Shown: positions 27,098 through 37,600, numbered from the stretch's first letter. The stretch: DNA of 64,000 nt from Gammaproteobacteria bacterium UBA5078 (GCA_002416505.1 DIAM01000021.1:211287-275286), one strand, 5' to 3'. Translations and numbers: made by a program. Notes: a model not told the origin generated them from the sequence alone.

Positions 27098-27122
27098 GAG
27101 GCCGCCCCAAGCAGGCGGCCTC
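27098..27122. terminator. Hairpin between convergent genes
   Basis: GAGGCCGCC and GGCGGCCTC form a perfect 9-bp stem with a 7-base loop, 5 bases after the decarboxylase stop. There is no long T-run on the plus strand, so termination strength is uncertain; it may serve both convergent genes. Confidence 0.6.
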
Positions 27123-27161
27123 AAATCCAACGACACCCAGACCCGCAGCTACGCGAAGGCT

Positions 27162-28547
27162 CTAAACCTTCGCGGCGCCCTGCGCGGCGAGCACATCCTC
27201 CTCGGACTGCTGCATCGATAATAACTTCGTAGTAACTACACCACTGGTGATCGCCCCATTCACATTGAGCGCGGTGCGCGCCATGTCGATCAATGGTTCG
27301 ATGGAGATCAACAGCGCCACAACGGTCACTGGCAGGCCCATCGCTGGCAGCACGATCAAGGCTGCGAAGGTGGCACCACCACCCACTCCTGCCACACCGA
27401 AGGAGCTGATGGCGATGATGGCCACTAGGCTGACGATGAACATGAAGTCAGTGGGATCGACGCCGACAGTCGGCGCTACCATCACTGCCAACATAGCGGG
27501 ATAGATACCCGCACAGCCGTTCTGGCCAATGGTCGCCCCAAAGGTAGCGGCGAGATTCGCGATTGGCGAGGGCACTTTCAACTCTTCGATCTGAGCCTTA
27601 ACCGTCAGCGGAATAGTGGCGGCAGAACTACGAGTCGCGAACGCGAAACTCAGTACTGGCCAGATCTTCTGAAAGTAGGTGCGGATATTCATGCCACTGC
27701 CGATGATGAACAGTGCGTGCACACCGAACATCAGCAAGATCGCGGTATAGGAGGTCAATACGAAGCTGATCAGGTTGAGGATATCCTCGCCATCGGAGCT
27801 CGCCACTACATAGGTCATCAGCGCTAGGATGCCGTAAGGAGTAAGGCCCATGACCATGCGCACTAGCTTCATGACGATAGCCTGAACCGCATTGACGAAG
27901 GATTTTATGGTCTCGCCTTGGGCGGGGTTGTCCTTGCCGACCAAAAGCGCGGCGATACCGCTGAGGATGCCGAAGATCACCACCGAGATGATGGAGTTAT
28001 CGCGCGCCTCGGTCAGATCAGCGAAGATGTTGGTGGGAATAAACCCAGCGATGACATCGGGCAGGCTCAGGCCGCTAACGCTGCCACGGCGCACCTCCAG
28101 CACATCGGCACGAGCGAGTTCGCGTGCTCCAGCCACCATGCCCTCTGCACTCAGTCCTGTTATTAGGGTCAGCGCAATACCGATCAGGGCAGCGATAGCC
28201 GTGGTCAATACCAGCATGCCGACAACCGAGAAGCCGATCTTGCCAAGCGATGCGATGGCATCCATGCGCAGTACCGAGGCGATCATGGTGATTAGAATCA
28301 GCGGCATGATGATCATGCGCAATAGGCGCACATAGGCGTCACCCACCAGATTGGTCCAGTTTAGGGTCTGGGCCATTACTGCGGAATCGACGCCATAGAG
28401 CAATTGCAGCGCGAAGCCGAAGGCTAGGCCTAGCACCATGCCGGTGAATACTTTGCGTGAGAGACTCTCGGTCTTCTTACTGATGTTGTAGATCACATAC
28501 AACAAGCCGCAGAAGAAGATCAGGTTTAGGACTGTATATAGGCTCAT
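27162..28547 (-). CDS. tcyP: L-cystine transporter TcyP-like, dicarboxylate/amino acid:cation symporter
   Basis: 461-residue inner-membrane symporter of the DAACS family, closely resembling E. coli TcyP (YdjN), which imports L-cystine. Shared stretches include VGDAYVRLLRMIIMPL, the FAFATRSSAATIPL hairpin loop with the Ser-rich substrate segment, FGATIGQNGCAGIYPAMLAV, VAGVGGGATFAALIVLPAMG and SIEPLIDMARTALNVNG. Eight helices and two re-entrant loops are intact. The N-terminus matches the family so the start at 28547 is good. It is convergent with the decarboxylase gene. The assignment to cystine rests on overall similarity. Confidence 0.87.
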   Translation of the reverse strand: MSLYTVLNLIFFCGLLYVIYNISKKTESLSRKVFTGMVLGLAFGFALQLLYGVDSAVMAQTLNWTNLVGDAYVRLLRMIIMPLILITMIASVLRMDAIASLGKIGFSVVGMLVLTTAIAALIGIALTLITGLSAEGMVAGARELARADVLEVRRGSVSGLSLPDVIAGFIPTNIFADLTEARDNSIISVVIFGILSGIAALLVGKDNPAQGETIKSFVNAVQAIVMKLVRMVMGLTPYGILALMTYVVASSDGEDILNLISFVLTSYTAILLMFGVHALFIIGSGMNIRTYFQKIWPVLSFAFATRSSAATIPLTVKAQIEELKVPSPIANLAATFGATIGQNGCAGIYPAMLAVMVAPTVGVDPTDFMFIVSLVAIIAISSFGVAGVGGGATFAALIVLPAMGLPVTVVALLISIEPLIDMARTALNVNGAITSGVVTTKLLSMQQSEEDVLAAQGAAKV

Positions 28548-28638
28548 GAGGGGATGCTCGTCTTTTTAGTATTGCCGTGAAATTAAACCACCTACGGCAC
28601 ACTTACAAGGACAAGATTCAGGAGAGCTTGTTACAAAA

Positions 28639-29352
28639 TTAATCTGGGAGGTTCGCCATCATGATGGCGAGCGTGTCAGAGCGGAATTCGCGACGATACA
28701 GCACGGCCACGACCAACGCCGATAGAATCATAAACGCCCAGAAATTCACGAACCAGCCGATTACCGCCATGCTGAAGTAATAGGTGCGCATGCCATTATT
28801 GAAATTGCCGGCCGCCTTAGAGGCCATGGTAGAGATGCTGTGGATATGGCGCTCGATCAACTCGTCTGACGCTTTCTCATGCTGTTCTGGCACACCACCT
28901 AACATCACGGAAACCTGCCCGAACTGGCGCAGCCCCCAAGTGAACTTGAAGAATGCATAGATAAACAGACAGATCAGCAAGAGCACCTTAATCTCCCACG
29001 CGCCACGGGTGTTCTCGTCCGAGAAGGGAATATCGCGCAGCATCATGATCACGGTCTCCGACGAGGTACCCAGTACCGTCATTAAACCCGCGAGAATGAA
29101 CAAGGTGGTGGACGCGAAGAAGGACACACTGCGCTCGAGGTTGGCAATGATGTTAGTGTCCGCGATGCGGTTTTCGCGGCGCATCGCCTTGCGTATCCAC
29201 TGCTTGCGAAAGCGATGCATGGCATAGGCGAGGGTTGGCGTATCGATGCTGCGCAATGCGGTGTAGTAAAAATAGCCTCTAAAACACAGTAGGAACCACG
29301 CCACCGCGAGCAGATTGCCAATGTTGTCCTTGATAAGCTCGACCATCGCCAT
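28639..29352 (-). CDS. DUF599-family membrane protein
   Basis: 237 residues, about four transmembrane helices, matching the DUF599 pattern: an early RGYFYYTALRS segment, RKQWIRKAMRRENRIADTNIIANLERSVSFFASTT and a central KFTWGLRQFGQVSVMLG. The function of the family is unknown. It is 23 bases downstream of yadH on the same strand and may be read with the YadGH exporter, though a functional link is not established. Confidence 0.75.
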   Translation of the reverse strand: MAMVELIKDNIGNLLAVAWFLLCFRGYFYYTALRSIDTPTLAYAMHRFRKQWIRKAMRRENRIADTNIIANLERSVSFFASTTLFILAGLMTVLGTSSETVIMMLRDIPFSDENTRGAWEIKVLLLICLFIYAFFKFTWGLRQFGQVSVMLGGVPEQHEKASDELIERHIHSISTMASKAAGNFNNGMRTYYFSMAVIGWFVNFWAFMILSALVVAVLYRREFRSDTLAIMMANLPD

Positions 29353-29375
29353 GTTCAGACCATTCCCTTATTTGT

Positions 29376-30137
29376 CTACTTCTTTATGTGATAACCAGTT
29401 CTAAATATCCACGACACTATCAGTAAACAGGCCGTCAGGAATACCAGCACCATCGCGAGCGACACGCCCAAACTGACATCCGATATCTCATAGAAACTCC
29501 ACCGGAAGCCACTGATCAGGTATAGCACCGGGTTGAACAAGGTGACTGTCTGCCAAAACGGCGAGAGCATACTCGCCGAATAGAAACTGCCGCCTAGAAA
29601 CACCAGGGGTGTCACGATGAGTAGCGGTATCAGCTGTAACTTCTCGAAATTATTCGCCCAGATACCGATGATGAACCCGAATAAACTGAAGGAAATACAT
29701 GTCAGTAGCAAGAATAGCACCATCAAAAACGGATGCGCGATCTGCAGCGGCACGAAGAAGCCTGCGGTGGCCAAGATTATGGCCCCTAGGATCAGCGACT
29801 TGCTCGCCGCCGCGCCTACGTAGCCAAGCAACGCCTCGAACATCGAGATCGGCGCGGACAGCAACTCATAGATGGTGCCCGTGAACTTCGGGAAATAGAT
29901 GCCGAAGGAGGCGTTGGAGATGCTATTGGTCAACAGCGATAACATGACCAAGCCCGGGACGATGAAGGCCCCGTAGCTGATGCCGTCGACCTGCTGAATA
30001 CGGCTGCCGATCGCGGCGCCGAACACCACGAAGTAGAGCGAGGTAGAGATGACAGGGCCGATGATGCTCTGCATGAGCGTGCGCCTAGTGCGCTCCATCT
30101 CGAATGCGTAAATTGCCTTTACTCCATGCCAGTTCAT
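29376..30137 (-). CDS. yadH: ABC-2 type exporter permease, YadH-like
   Basis: 253-residue integral membrane permease of the ABC-2 family with six helices; motifs [18 protein letters not shown] and [21 protein letters not shown] are typical of the YadH/NodJ group. The length equals E. coli YadH. The stop codon of the ATPase gene overlaps its start by one base, so the two are translationally coupled. Substrate unknown. Confidence 0.88.
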   Translation of the reverse strand: MNWHGVKAIYAFEMERTRRTLMQSIIGPVISTSLYFVVFGAAIGSRIQQVDGISYGAFIVPGLVMLSLLTNSISNASFGIYFPKFTGTIYELLSAPISMFEALLGYVGAAASKSLILGAIILATAGFFVPLQIAHPFLMVLFLLLTCISFSLFGFIIGIWANNFEKLQLIPLLIVTPLVFLGGSFYSASMLSPFWQTVTLFNPVLYLISGFRWSFYEISDVSLGVSLAMVLVFLTACLLIVSWIFRTGYHIKK

Positions 30138-31060
30138 TACGCTTCCTCCACTAGTTTTACGAATATATCTTCCAAGGATCTCTGCGTGGTGCGCATGTCC
30201 TTGAAGCGTATGCCGGCATCGCGCAGCGCTTCCATCAAGTCGGTGATCCCGGTGTGCTCGCCCTGGGTGTCATAGGTATAGGTGAGCGTTGCACCATCCG
30301 CGGAGACCTCTAGGCTGGGCGCCAACACACTCTCCGGCAGACTACTGAGGGGTTCTACGAGGTCGAGTATCAATTGCTTCTTGCCCAGCTTGCGCATCAG
30401 CTCGTCTTTTTCTTCCACCAATAGGATCTCGCCCTTGGTGACGATGCCAATGCGATCGGCAATCTCTTCCGCCTCTTCTATATAGTGCGTGGTCAAGATG
30501 ATGGTAACGCCGGAGTCGCGCAGCTTGCGCACCAGCGCCCACATATCCTTGCGCAGCTCTACATCCACCCCGGCCGTCGGCTCATCGAGGAAGAGGACTG
30601 TCGGCTGGTGAGCGAGGGCCTTGCCGATCAGCACCCGGCGCTTCATGCCGCCGGATAGCTCTACGATCCGGTTGTTCCTCTTATCCCACAGAGACAAGTC
30701 TTTGAGGACGCTCTCGATGTAGGCGGGATCGGGCGCCTTGCCGAACAGCCCGCGGCTGAACGAAAGGGCGGCGAACACGGTAGAGAAAGAATCGATGGTG
30801 AGCTCCTGCGGCACCAAACCAATCATGGAGCGCGTGGCGCGGAAGTCGCCGATGATGTTCTTGCCATCCACCAGCACCTCGCCCTCACTAGGATTGACGA
30901 TGCCGCAGATCACCGAGATAAGGGTGGTCTTACCCGCTCCGTTGGGCCCGAGCAGGGCGATGATCTCGCCCTTCCTGATCTCTAGATTGATATCCTTGAG
31001 CGCTTTAAACCCGTCGTCATAGGTCTTGGATAGGTGGCGAACTGACACAATAGACTGCAC
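30137..31060 (-). CDS. yadG: ABC exporter ATPase, YadG-like
   Basis: 307-residue ATPase partner of the YadH-like permease. Walker [11 protein letters not shown]-loop LVPQELTID, signature ELSGGMKRR, Walker [14 protein letters not shown]-loop [12 protein letters not shown]. It has a C-terminal extension of about 80 residues as in YadG and other drug or polysaccharide export ATPases. The GTG start at 31060 lies two bases after the radA stop, so it is probably expressed from the radA transcript. Confidence 0.9.
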   Translation of the reverse strand: MQSIVSVRHLSKTYDDGFKALKDINLEIRKGEIIALLGPNGAGKTTLISVICGIVNPSEGEVLVDGKNIIGDFRATRSMIGLVPQELTIDSFSTVFAALSFSRGLFGKAPDPAYIESVLKDLSLWDKRNNRIVELSGGMKRRVLIGKALAHQPTVLFLDEPTAGVDVELRKDMWALVRKLRDSGVTIILTTHYIEEAEEIADRIGIVTKGEILLVEEKDELMRKLGKKQLILDLVEPLSSLPESVLAPSLEVSADGATLTYTYDTQGEHTGITDLMEALRDAGIRFKDMRTTQRSLEDIFVKLVEEA

Positions 31061-31062
31061 GT

Positions 31063-32442
31063 TTATACCTCTGCAACTGCTTCGATAGCCTCTGCCAACC
31101 TGGCGACGCCGATGATGGTCATGCCCTCGATACCGCCTCTAGGCACGTTCGCCTTGGGCACGATGGCACGCTTGAATCCGTGCTTGGCCGCCTCGTGTAG
31201 ACGCTCCTGACCGCTAGGCACTGGTCGAATCTCGCCCGCTAGGCCGACCTCGCCGAACACGACGAGATCTTGTGGCAAGGCCTTGTCTCGGAAACTCGAG
31301 ACGATGGCGAGAATGAGCGCGAGATCCGCACTGGTCTCGGTGACCTTCACCCCGCCCACTACGTTGACGAAGACATCTTGGTCGGCCATATACAGCCCGC
31401 CATGACGGTGTAGAACCGCTAACAGCATCGCCATGCGATTCTGGTCTAGGCCAACCGCCAGCCGGCGGGGATTCCCCAATTGAGTGCCATCCACCAGCGC
31501 CTGTATCTCCACCAATAGGGGTCGGGTGCCTTCCCAAAGCACCATCACTACCGAGCCAGCACTCTCTTCTTCGGTACGGGCCAAGAAGATCGCCGAAGGG
31601 TTCTTCACTTCTTTCAAACCCTTCTCCGTCATCGCAAACACGCCGAGCTCGTTGACGGCGCCAAAGCGGTTCTTCTGACCGCGCAGGGTGCGGTACTTAT
31701 TGTCGCTGCTGCCATCGAGCATCAGGAAACAATCGATCATATGCTCCAAGACCTTCGGCCCGGCCAAGTTACCATCCTTGGTGACATGCCCCACGAGGAA
31801 TAAGATGGTATTGGTCTGCTTGGCGTATTGGATGAGGTAGGCAGCACACTCGCGCACCTGCGACACGCTGCCCGGCGCCGAGGCGATGTCGGCACTGTGC
31901 ATGACCTGAATGGAATCGACGACCAATAATTGCGGCTGATGCTGTTGGGCCACCTGACAGATCTTCTCGACATTGGTCTCGGCCAGCATCTTCAGGTTTT
32001 TCTCCGGCAGACCGAGGCGTCGCGCGCGCATGCCGACCTGCTGTAGTGATTCCTCGCCTGTGACATAGAGCGCACTCGTACTCTGCGCTAGCAAGCACAT
32101 TACCTGTAGCAGCAAGGTACTCTTGCCCGCCCCCGGACTGCCGCCGATGAGAATCGCCGACCCCGGCACGAGGCCACCGCCCAAGACTCTATCTAACTCC
32201 GCAATCGTGCTAGACAGGCGCGGCACAGACTCGAGGTCGATCTCGGAAAGGTCTTTCACCCCAGAGGTCGTGCCGGAATAGCCCTGCTTGCGAAAGTCTG
32301 GTTTTGCGGCAGGCGAGGCGGCACTGCCAAGGCTTATTTTTGACAGCGTGTTCCATTCTTTGCACGAGGCACACTGCCCCTGCCATTGCCCATGTTCCGC
32401 CCCACACTCGGTGCAAACATAGGCATTCTTCACCTTCGCCAT
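31063..32442 (-). CDS. radA: DNA repair protein RadA
   Basis: RecA-related branch-migration ATPase acting with RecA in recombinational repair. 459 residues. The N-terminal zinc ribbon has Cys10, Cys13, Cys24 and Cys27 (YVCTECG, CASCKEW). Walker A is [10 protein letters not shown], Walker [10 protein letters not shown], the RadA-specific KNRFG motif follows, and the Lon-like C-terminal domain contains [18 protein letters not shown]. The start at MAKVKN is standard. It lies between alr and yadG on the minus strand. Confidence 0.97.
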   Translation of the reverse strand: MAKVKNAYVCTECGAEHGQWQGQCASCKEWNTLSKISLGSAASPAAKPDFRKQGYSGTTSGVKDLSEIDLESVPRLSSTIAELDRVLGGGLVPGSAILIGGSPGAGKSTLLLQVMCLLAQSTSALYVTGEESLQQVGMRARRLGLPEKNLKMLAETNVEKICQVAQQHQPQLLVVDSIQVMHSADIASAPGSVSQVRECAAYLIQYAKQTNTILFLVGHVTKDGNLAGPKVLEHMIDCFLMLDGSSDNKYRTLRGQKNRFGAVNELGVFAMTEKGLKEVKNPSAIFLARTEEESAGSVVMVLWEGTRPLLVEIQALVDGTQLGNPRRLAVGLDQNRMAMLLAVLHRHGGLYMADQDVFVNVVGGVKVTETSADLALILAIVSSFRDKALPQDLVVFGEVGLAGEIRPVPSGQERLHEAAKHGFKRAIVPKANVPRGGIEGMTIIGVARLAEAIEAVAEV

Positions 32443-32475
32443 GCTGTTCCCTTCATTGTGTTGCCAAGCGCCAGA

Positions 32476-33636
32476 TCACACGTAGATGTAGTGAACTCGC
32501 GGCGTTACCTGACAGAATAGTTCATAGGCGATGGTATTGCAGCGTTGTGCTATCTCATCGGCAGGCAAACCTTCGCCCCAGAGGATGGCCTCGTCGCCCA
32601 CACACGCATCCGGACATTCGCTCAAATCCACAATCGTCATATCCATCGACACACGGCCGCATAGAGGCACTCGCTGAGGCTCGGCCCCCTTCTTGCCACT
32701 GCACTTGAGCAACACCGGCGTGCCTGCTGGCATACGTCGGGGATAGCCATCACCATAGCCGATGGAGATTACACCAATGCGTTGTTCGTGCTCGCACACA
32801 TAGCTCGCGCCATAGCCTATGCTCTCGCCCGCCGCTACGGTCTTGATAGCGATCAGCCTAGCCCGCAGTGTCATAACCGGCGCGATGTCGCGCTCAATCG
32901 CGTTCTCGCCGACGATGGCCGTGCCACCATAGAGCATGATACCGGGACGCAGCCACTGGTAGTGTGACTCCGGCCACTGCTGTATAGCAGAGGAAGCAGC
33001 GAAACTGATCTCGCGCTTGTCCGCCGCCACACCGGCATCGTCGAGAATTTTTCCTAACAGGGCGAGCTGGCGCCCTGTCATATCGCTCGCCTTATCATCG
33101 GCACAGGCGAAATGGGACATGACTACCAGTTTGTGCACGTGCACGTGCCAGTTCAAGGCCTGCCATGCCTGCTTGAACTCGGAGGCCGAGAGACCGAGCC
33201 GGTGCATACCAGTATCGACCTTCAGCCATATTGTCAGTGGTGTGCTTAGTGGTCTGGCCTCGAAGAAAGTCTCTAAAAGTGCCAATTGAAATGGCGAATG
33301 CACGACTAGTGAGAAATTGTTCTCAACTGCCTGCCGCAGATGCGCGGCATTGAACACGCCTTCGAGAAGCAGAATGGGGGTGCTGATGCCAACCCGGCGC
33401 AATTCTAACGCCTCATCGATGCTAGCCACACCGAAGCAGTCGCCCTCGCGTAGCTGGCCGCGCAGGGTTTGCGCCACGGCGATGGCACCGTGGCCATAGG
33501 CATTGGCCTTCACGATAGCGACGATAGCGGCCTCAGGCTTGTAAGCGCGCGCCTTGGCAAGGTTTGCCAATAGAGCCCCTAAGTCGATCGTCGCCCAGGC
33601 GCGCGAATCATTCGCGCTGGGTATAGCTTTCATCAT
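32476..33636 (-). CDS. alr: Alanine racemase
   Basis: PLP enzyme converting L- to D-alanine for peptidoglycan. 386 residues. PLP Lys43 lies in VKANAYGHG; the second catalytic residue, Tyr, is in the GYGASY segment; VDTGMHRLG, RPGIMLYG and the C-terminal CGRVSMDMTIVDL are all present. The start overlaps dnaB by about 29 bases, with AGGAT just before the ATG pair. The dnaB-alr pairing is standard in Gammaproteobacteria. Confidence 0.96.
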   Translation of the reverse strand: MMKAIPSANDSRAWATIDLGALLANLAKARAYKPEAAIVAIVKANAYGHGAIAVAQTLRGQLREGDCFGVASIDEALELRRVGISTPILLLEGVFNAAHLRQAVENNFSLVVHSPFQLALLETFFEARPLSTPLTIWLKVDTGMHRLGLSASEFKQAWQALNWHVHVHKLVVMSHFACADDKASDMTGRQLALLGKILDDAGVAADKREISFAASSAIQQWPESHYQWLRPGIMLYGGTAIVGENAIERDIAPVMTLRARLIAIKTVAAGESIGYGASYVCEHEQRIGVISIGYGDGYPRRMPAGTPVLLKCSGKKGAEPQRVPLCGRVSMDMTIVDLSECPDACVGDEAILWGEGLPADEIAQRCNTIAYELFCQVTPRVHYIYV

Positions 33637-35017
33637 AATCCTGTCGCGCTAGATTCTCGAAACGAGTGAACTGGCCAATGAAGCCTAGGCGCACCGTGCC
33701 AATCGGACCATTACGCTGTTTACCGATGATGATCTCGGCCACGCCCTTATCCGGCGTGTCCTCGTTATACACCTCGTCGCGATAGACGAAGGCAATGATA
33801 TCCGCATCCTGCTCGATCGCGCCCGATTCGCGCAGGTCAGACATGACCGGGCGTTTGTTGGGGCGCTGCTCCAGACCACGGTTGAGCTGTGACAGGGCGA
33901 TCACGGGACACTGAAATTCGCGCGCCATGGTCTTGAGTGAGCGCGAGATCTCCGAGATCTCTCCCACACGATTGTCGCCAAAGCCCTTTATCTGCATAAG
34001 CTGCAAATAGTCCACTACGATCATGCCTATCTCGCCATGCTCACGCATGACCCGCCGGGCGCGCGAACGCATCTCCATAGGGCTCAGACCAACGCTGTCG
34101 TCGATCAAGAGGGGTTTGTCTTTGAGCTTGCTCACGGCAGCGGTGAGCTTGGGCCAATCCTCGTCTTCCAGCTGCCCAGTACGCAGGCGACGTTGATCGA
34201 TCTTGCCGATGGAGCTGATCATCCTGAAGATCAAGCTCTCCGCAGGCATCTCTAGGGAGAACACCAGCACCGGCTTGTTGGCCAGCATCAATGCGTTCTC
34301 CGCTAGGTTCATCGCGAAAGAGGTCTTCCCCATAGAGGGACGCCCGGCCACAATGATCAGATCCGATTTCTGCAGACCAGAGGTCCTCTCATCCAAGTCT
34401 TTAAAGCCGGTTGGCAGGCCGGTGAGGGCGCCCTTGGATTTAAACAACTCGTCGACGCGCGTTACCGCCGCTTGCAAAAGGGGGTTGATGGGCTTAGGGC
34501 CGCCATCTTTGGGGCGGTCGTCCGCGATCTGAAACACTTTCTGTTCGGCCACATCTAGCACGTCATCGGCGCGTTGCCCGGCTGGATTGAAACCACTATC
34601 GGCGATCTCATAGGCTACGCGAATCAACTTACGCAACTTAGAGCGCTCCGCGATAATATCGGCATAGGCGGAGATATTGGCCGAACCGCGTGCGTTACTG
34701 ACGAGGTCGCTCAGGTATTCGATGCCGCCGGCGCTGTCGAGCTCGCCTAGGCTATCGAGGGCTTCTACTAATGTCACTACATCCAATGGCTTGTCGGCCT
34801 CGGTCTGGGTGAACATTACGCGGTAGATGAGCTGGTGTTCGTGGCGGAAAAAGTCCTCGTCGATGACTTTCTCAACGACCGTGTCCCAAACCGAATTGTC
34901 CAGCATCAGACCGCCAAGCACGGCTTGCTCGGCTTCCACCGAATGTGGCGGCACCTTCAGCGACGCGAGTGAGCCGGCGTCGAGTGGCTTGCGGTTTTTT
35001 TCGAACGATTCGGACAT
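33608..35017 (-). CDS. dnaB: Replicative DNA helicase DnaB
   Basis: Hexameric replication-fork helicase, 469 residues. The N-terminal domain contains PPHSVEAEQAVLGGLMLDN; the RecA-like domain has Walker A GRPSMGKTSFAMN, Walker B MIVVDYLQLM, the H4 motif LSQLNRGLEQR and LRESGAIEQDADIIAFVYRDEVY. It follows rplI after a terminator and overlaps alr. Confidence 0.98.
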   Translation of the reverse strand: MSESFEKNRKPLDAGSLASLKVPPHSVEAEQAVLGGLMLDNSVWDTVVEKVIDEDFFRHEHQLIYRVMFTQTEADKPLDVVTLVEALDSLGELDSAGGIEYLSDLVSNARGSANISAYADIIAERSKLRKLIRVAYEIADSGFNPAGQRADDVLDVAEQKVFQIADDRPKDGGPKPINPLLQAAVTRVDELFKSKGALTGLPTGFKDLDERTSGLQKSDLIIVAGRPSMGKTSFAMNLAENALMLANKPVLVFSLEMPAESLIFRMISSIGKIDQRRLRTGQLEDEDWPKLTAAVSKLKDKPLLIDDSVGLSPMEMRSRARRVMREHGEIGMIVVDYLQLMQIKGFGDNRVGEISEISRSLKTMAREFQCPVIALSQLNRGLEQRPNKRPVMSDLRESGAIEQDADIIAFVYRDEVYNEDTPDKGVAEIIIGKQRNGPIGTVRLGFIGQFTRFENLARQDYDESYTQRE

Positions 35018-35118
35018 TGGGTAATCACTGTAGCCCAGCGGTGAGTTTAGCTATTTGTCAGACCACTGTGGGAGCTGAAAATACAAGGGCCTACATGCCA
35101 TGAGCTTGGCAAATAGAC

Positions 35119-35156
35119 CAAAAAAAAGCGCCGTCATCCCGGGGGATAACAGCGCT
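35119..35156 (-). terminator. Rho-independent terminator after rplI
   Basis: On the minus strand AGCGCTGTTATCCC and GGGATGACGGCGCT form a long stem with a CC loop and a short mismatch, followed by eight T. It ends the rpsF-rpsR-rplI operon about 70 bases past the rplI stop and separates it from dnaB. Confidence 0.9.
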
Positions 35157-35226
35157 CCATTGTCACCTATTGTCCGCCCAGCAACAACCGCAGATTGCGA
35201 ATGCTGTGACCGAATTCAATAGCGAA

Positions 35227-35676
35227 TTAAGCTGGTACGATTGCCAGTGTAATGACTTCTTCTACTTCGAAGCCGAGGTCGATACTGATTTCGTACTCAC
35301 CGACATCGCGTAGCGCGCCGTTAGGCAAACGCACTTCCGCTTTGTTCAGCTCTTCGCTCGTTGCAGCAGTGATCGCATCGGCGATGTCGCGCGTGCCGAT
35401 GGAGCCGAACAACTTGCCCTCTTCGCCAGCATTCACTGCCATCGTAACGCGAAGGCCCTTGAGCTTAACGGCACGAGCCTGTGCAACGGCTACTTTCTCA
35501 TTGTGGGCTGCAAGCAGCTGCGCACGACGAGTCTCGAAATTATCCAAGTTGGTCTTGGTGGCAGGGATCGCCTTACCAGTCGGGAACAGGAAGTTACGAG
35601 CGTAACCAGCCTTTACCGAAGCAGTATCGCCTACTGCGCCAAGCTTGCCCACTTTCTCCAATAGAATGACGTTCAT
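35227..35676 (-). CDS. rplI: 50S ribosomal protein L9
   Basis: 149 residues, full length. It begins [17 protein letters not shown] with the L9 signature [13 protein letters not shown], a central connecting helix and the C-terminal rRNA-binding domain ([15 protein letters not shown]). Last gene of the S6 operon. Confidence 0.98.
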   Translation of the reverse strand: MNVILLEKVGKLGAVGDTASVKAGYARNFLFPTGKAIPATKTNLDNFETRRAQLLAAHNEKVAVAQARAVKLKGLRVTMAVNAGEEGKLFGSIGTRDIADAITAATSEELNKAEVRLPNGALRDVGEYEISIDLGFEVEEVITLAIVPA

Positions 35677-35752
35677 CTTTGCTTCCTCATTAAAATCTGC
35701 GTGTATTCTTAAATTCGTTTAAGCGCTTAGCGCCTGCCTTGATTCATTGTGC

Positions 35753-36604
35753 CTATTCGCGAGGGCGTACCCTCGACCGAAAGTCATACCAGCTGTCTGC
35801 GAGTGCGGCCAGTGCCAGAAGCTGGAACATCACCGGACTAATCAGGGCTGAATAAAAAATCACCAACACCGCGGTGGGCAATTTCCTTCGGCCTACCAGG
35901 CCATGCACTAAGGCAACGCCTGCAACCAGCAGCGGCATCAAGAAGAACAGAGCGAGCTGCTGTAATACTGGCGGACCGTAATCTGCCAGTATGAACATCA
36001 AAAACATGACTGCACTAGCCTTCCAGCCGAGTCGCAGTTGGTGAAATTCCTCGCGGAAGCCACCGGGATTGAACAAGCCTGCCTGCCAACTACGCGCCAA
36101 CATCAACAACGCGATCGACAAGAACACTACCATGGTGCCGAACACCATCAGTAACCACTGATGCAGCTGTTCTGGCGCGGCGAATATCACCTGGCCCTGT
36201 AGCTCTGGACTAGTGGCCAGTTGCTCCATGAGCTGGGTGACTTGCTCTTCCATCGCAGTCAAAAACTCTGGCTGCAATGACAGGCCCAATTGCGCGCCTA
36301 AACCGACACCAATGGAGGCGAGCAACGTCGCCTCCCAAGAACCTGTGCTGCGCAGCACTAATGCGAGCACCGCAATCCCTAACATTAACAATAGGGGAAT
36401 CATCTCACCGAGGATCGCCCAGCCTAGTGCCGGTAATAAGGCCCAAGCTAAAACGATCAAGGCCTCTGACTTGCCATGACGCAGGGCGACTAGAGCAACT
36501 ACCGCTGGGCTCAAAAAATTGACCACCGGTAAAAACCCGAGAAGTACTGCCGCCAGTATTGCCTGGCGACGACCTGACATCGCGAACTGGGCCAGCGCCC
36601 TCAT
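35753..36604 (-). CDS. DUF2232-like membrane protein between rpsR and rplI
   Basis: 283-residue polytopic membrane protein with about eight helices and few charged residues. Proteins of this type (YybS/DUF2232-like) occur between rpsR and rplI in many Gammaproteobacteria, and both position and appearance agree. Function unknown. The spacing (57 bases after rpsR, 76 before rplI) suggests co-transcription with the ribosomal genes. PriB, present in the enterobacterial version of this operon, is absent. Confidence 0.75.
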   Translation of the reverse strand: MRALAQFAMSGRRQAILAAVLLGFLPVVNFLSPAVVALVALRHGKSEALIVLAWALLPALGWAILGEMIPLLLMLGIAVLALVLRSTGSWEATLLASIGVGLGAQLGLSLQPEFLTAMEEQVTQLMEQLATSPELQGQVIFAAPEQLHQWLLMVFGTMVVFLSIALLMLARSWQAGLFNPGGFREEFHQLRLGWKASAVMFLMFILADYGPPVLQQLALFFLMPLLVAGVALVHGLVGRRKLPTAVLVIFYSALISPVMFQLLALAALADSWYDFRSRVRPRE

Positions 36605-36661
36605 ACTCTTCTCCGCACGACCGCGAACGCGGCTAGCCGCATCGCATGAACCCTAACGGAA

Positions 36662-36892
36662 TTAAGCTGTATGGCTGTCTGTGTACGGAATCAGTGCCAA
36701 GTGACGCGCGCGTTTAACCGCAGTCGCCAATTGACGCTGGTAACGCGCCTTAGTACCAGTGATACGGCTTGGCACGATCTTGCCAGTCTCAGACACATAC
36801 GCCTTCAGTGTTTCGATATCTTTGTAATCAATCTCAATGGTGCCTTCTGCGGTGAATTTGCAGAACTTGCGTCTACGGAAAAAACGAGACAT
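36662..36892 (-). CDS. rpsR: 30S ribosomal protein S18
   Basis: 76 residues, normal length. It starts [17 protein letters not shown]; the core [33 protein letters not shown] pattern is present. One Cys near the N-terminus is a remnant of the zinc-type S18. It partners S6 on the ribosome and is encoded 82 bases downstream of rpsF. Confidence 0.98.
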   Translation of the reverse strand: MSRFFRRRKFCKFTAEGTIEIDYKDIETLKAYVSETGKIVPSRITGTKARYQRQLATAVKRARHLALIPYTDSHTA

Positions 36893-36974
36893 GTTGGTTT
36901 CCTTTCAGTAAGTTTGGTGTGCTTTTCAGCTGCCCTTTGCCTATCGCCGCGCAATTAATGCGCGCAGGCTAAAA

Positions 36975-37499
36975 TCAATCCTTGGAGTCGTCAGAATCCT
37001 GATCGTCGTCTTGATCGTCGTCAGAATCATCAGAGCCATCGAAGTCTTCTGTTTCTTCTTCGTCGTCATCAGTCGCTTCAGCCTCTGCTTTTGCTTCTGC
37101 ATTAGCCGCATCACGTACCGCCGCATCTTCTTCAAGCTTGCGCTTCTGCTCTGCACGAGCACGACGCTCACGACTTTCACGCTCGCCCTTCAGAATCAAA
37201 GACTCTTCAGTGACGGGACCGGACATCTTCATAACGAGGTTACGGATGATCGCATCGTTGTAGCGGAACAAAGTGGTGATTTCTTCCAACACTTCACTGC
37301 CACACTCAACATTCATCAGAATGTAATGCGCTTTGTGGATTTTGTTGATTGGGTAAGCTAGCTGGCGACGGCCCCAGTCTTCAAGACGGTGAACTGTGCC
37401 ACCACTATCTTTTACCATCTGGGTGTAGCGCTCTACCATGCCCGGAGTTTGGTCGGACTGGTCTGGGTGTACCAAAAATACAACTTCATAATGTCTCAT
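36975..37499 (-). CDS. rpsF: 30S ribosomal protein S6 with long acidic tail
   Basis: S6 is recognised by [36 protein letters not shown] and the following strand. At 174 residues it is about 40 longer than E. coli S6. After a basic helix ([12 protein letters not shown]) the C-terminus becomes almost wholly Asp/Glu/Ser and ends in SDDSKD. Part of the tail is encoded by a 12-base tandem repeat (37000..37010 and 37012..37022, DDDQ twice). In E. coli RimK adds glutamates to the C-terminal Glu of S6; here no terminal Glu exists, although rimK is present at 42728. First gene of the operon with rpsR and rplI. Confidence 0.97.
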   Translation of the reverse strand: MRHYEVVFLVHPDQSDQTPGMVERYTQMVKDSGGTVHRLEDWGRRQLAYPINKIHKAHYILMNVECGSEVLEEITTLFRYNDAIIRNLVMKMSGPVTEESLILKGERESRERRARAEQKRKLEEDAAVRDAANAEAKAEAEATDDDEEETEDFDGSDDSDDDQDDDQDSDDSKD

Positions 37500-37600
37500 A
37501 GAGACTCCTTACGGGTTGAAGTCTTCTGTCGAACACCGGTTTGAGAGACCGTTGCGCAGGAAGACAAGGAGTTAAGGGGTTTGCCTAAAGACAGCTCCCC
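37500..37600 (-). promoter_or_regulatory. rpsF leader, possible S6:S18 autoregulatory region
   Basis: Leader of the S6 operon on the minus strand. GACTTC and GAGTC flank a loop containing CCCGTAAGG, so the ribosome binding site (AAGGAG) can be folded into a hairpin; an AAACCGGTG element lies just upstream. S6:S18 leaders in other bacteria use a bulged CCG near such stems. The match here is suggestive only. Confidence 0.3.
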
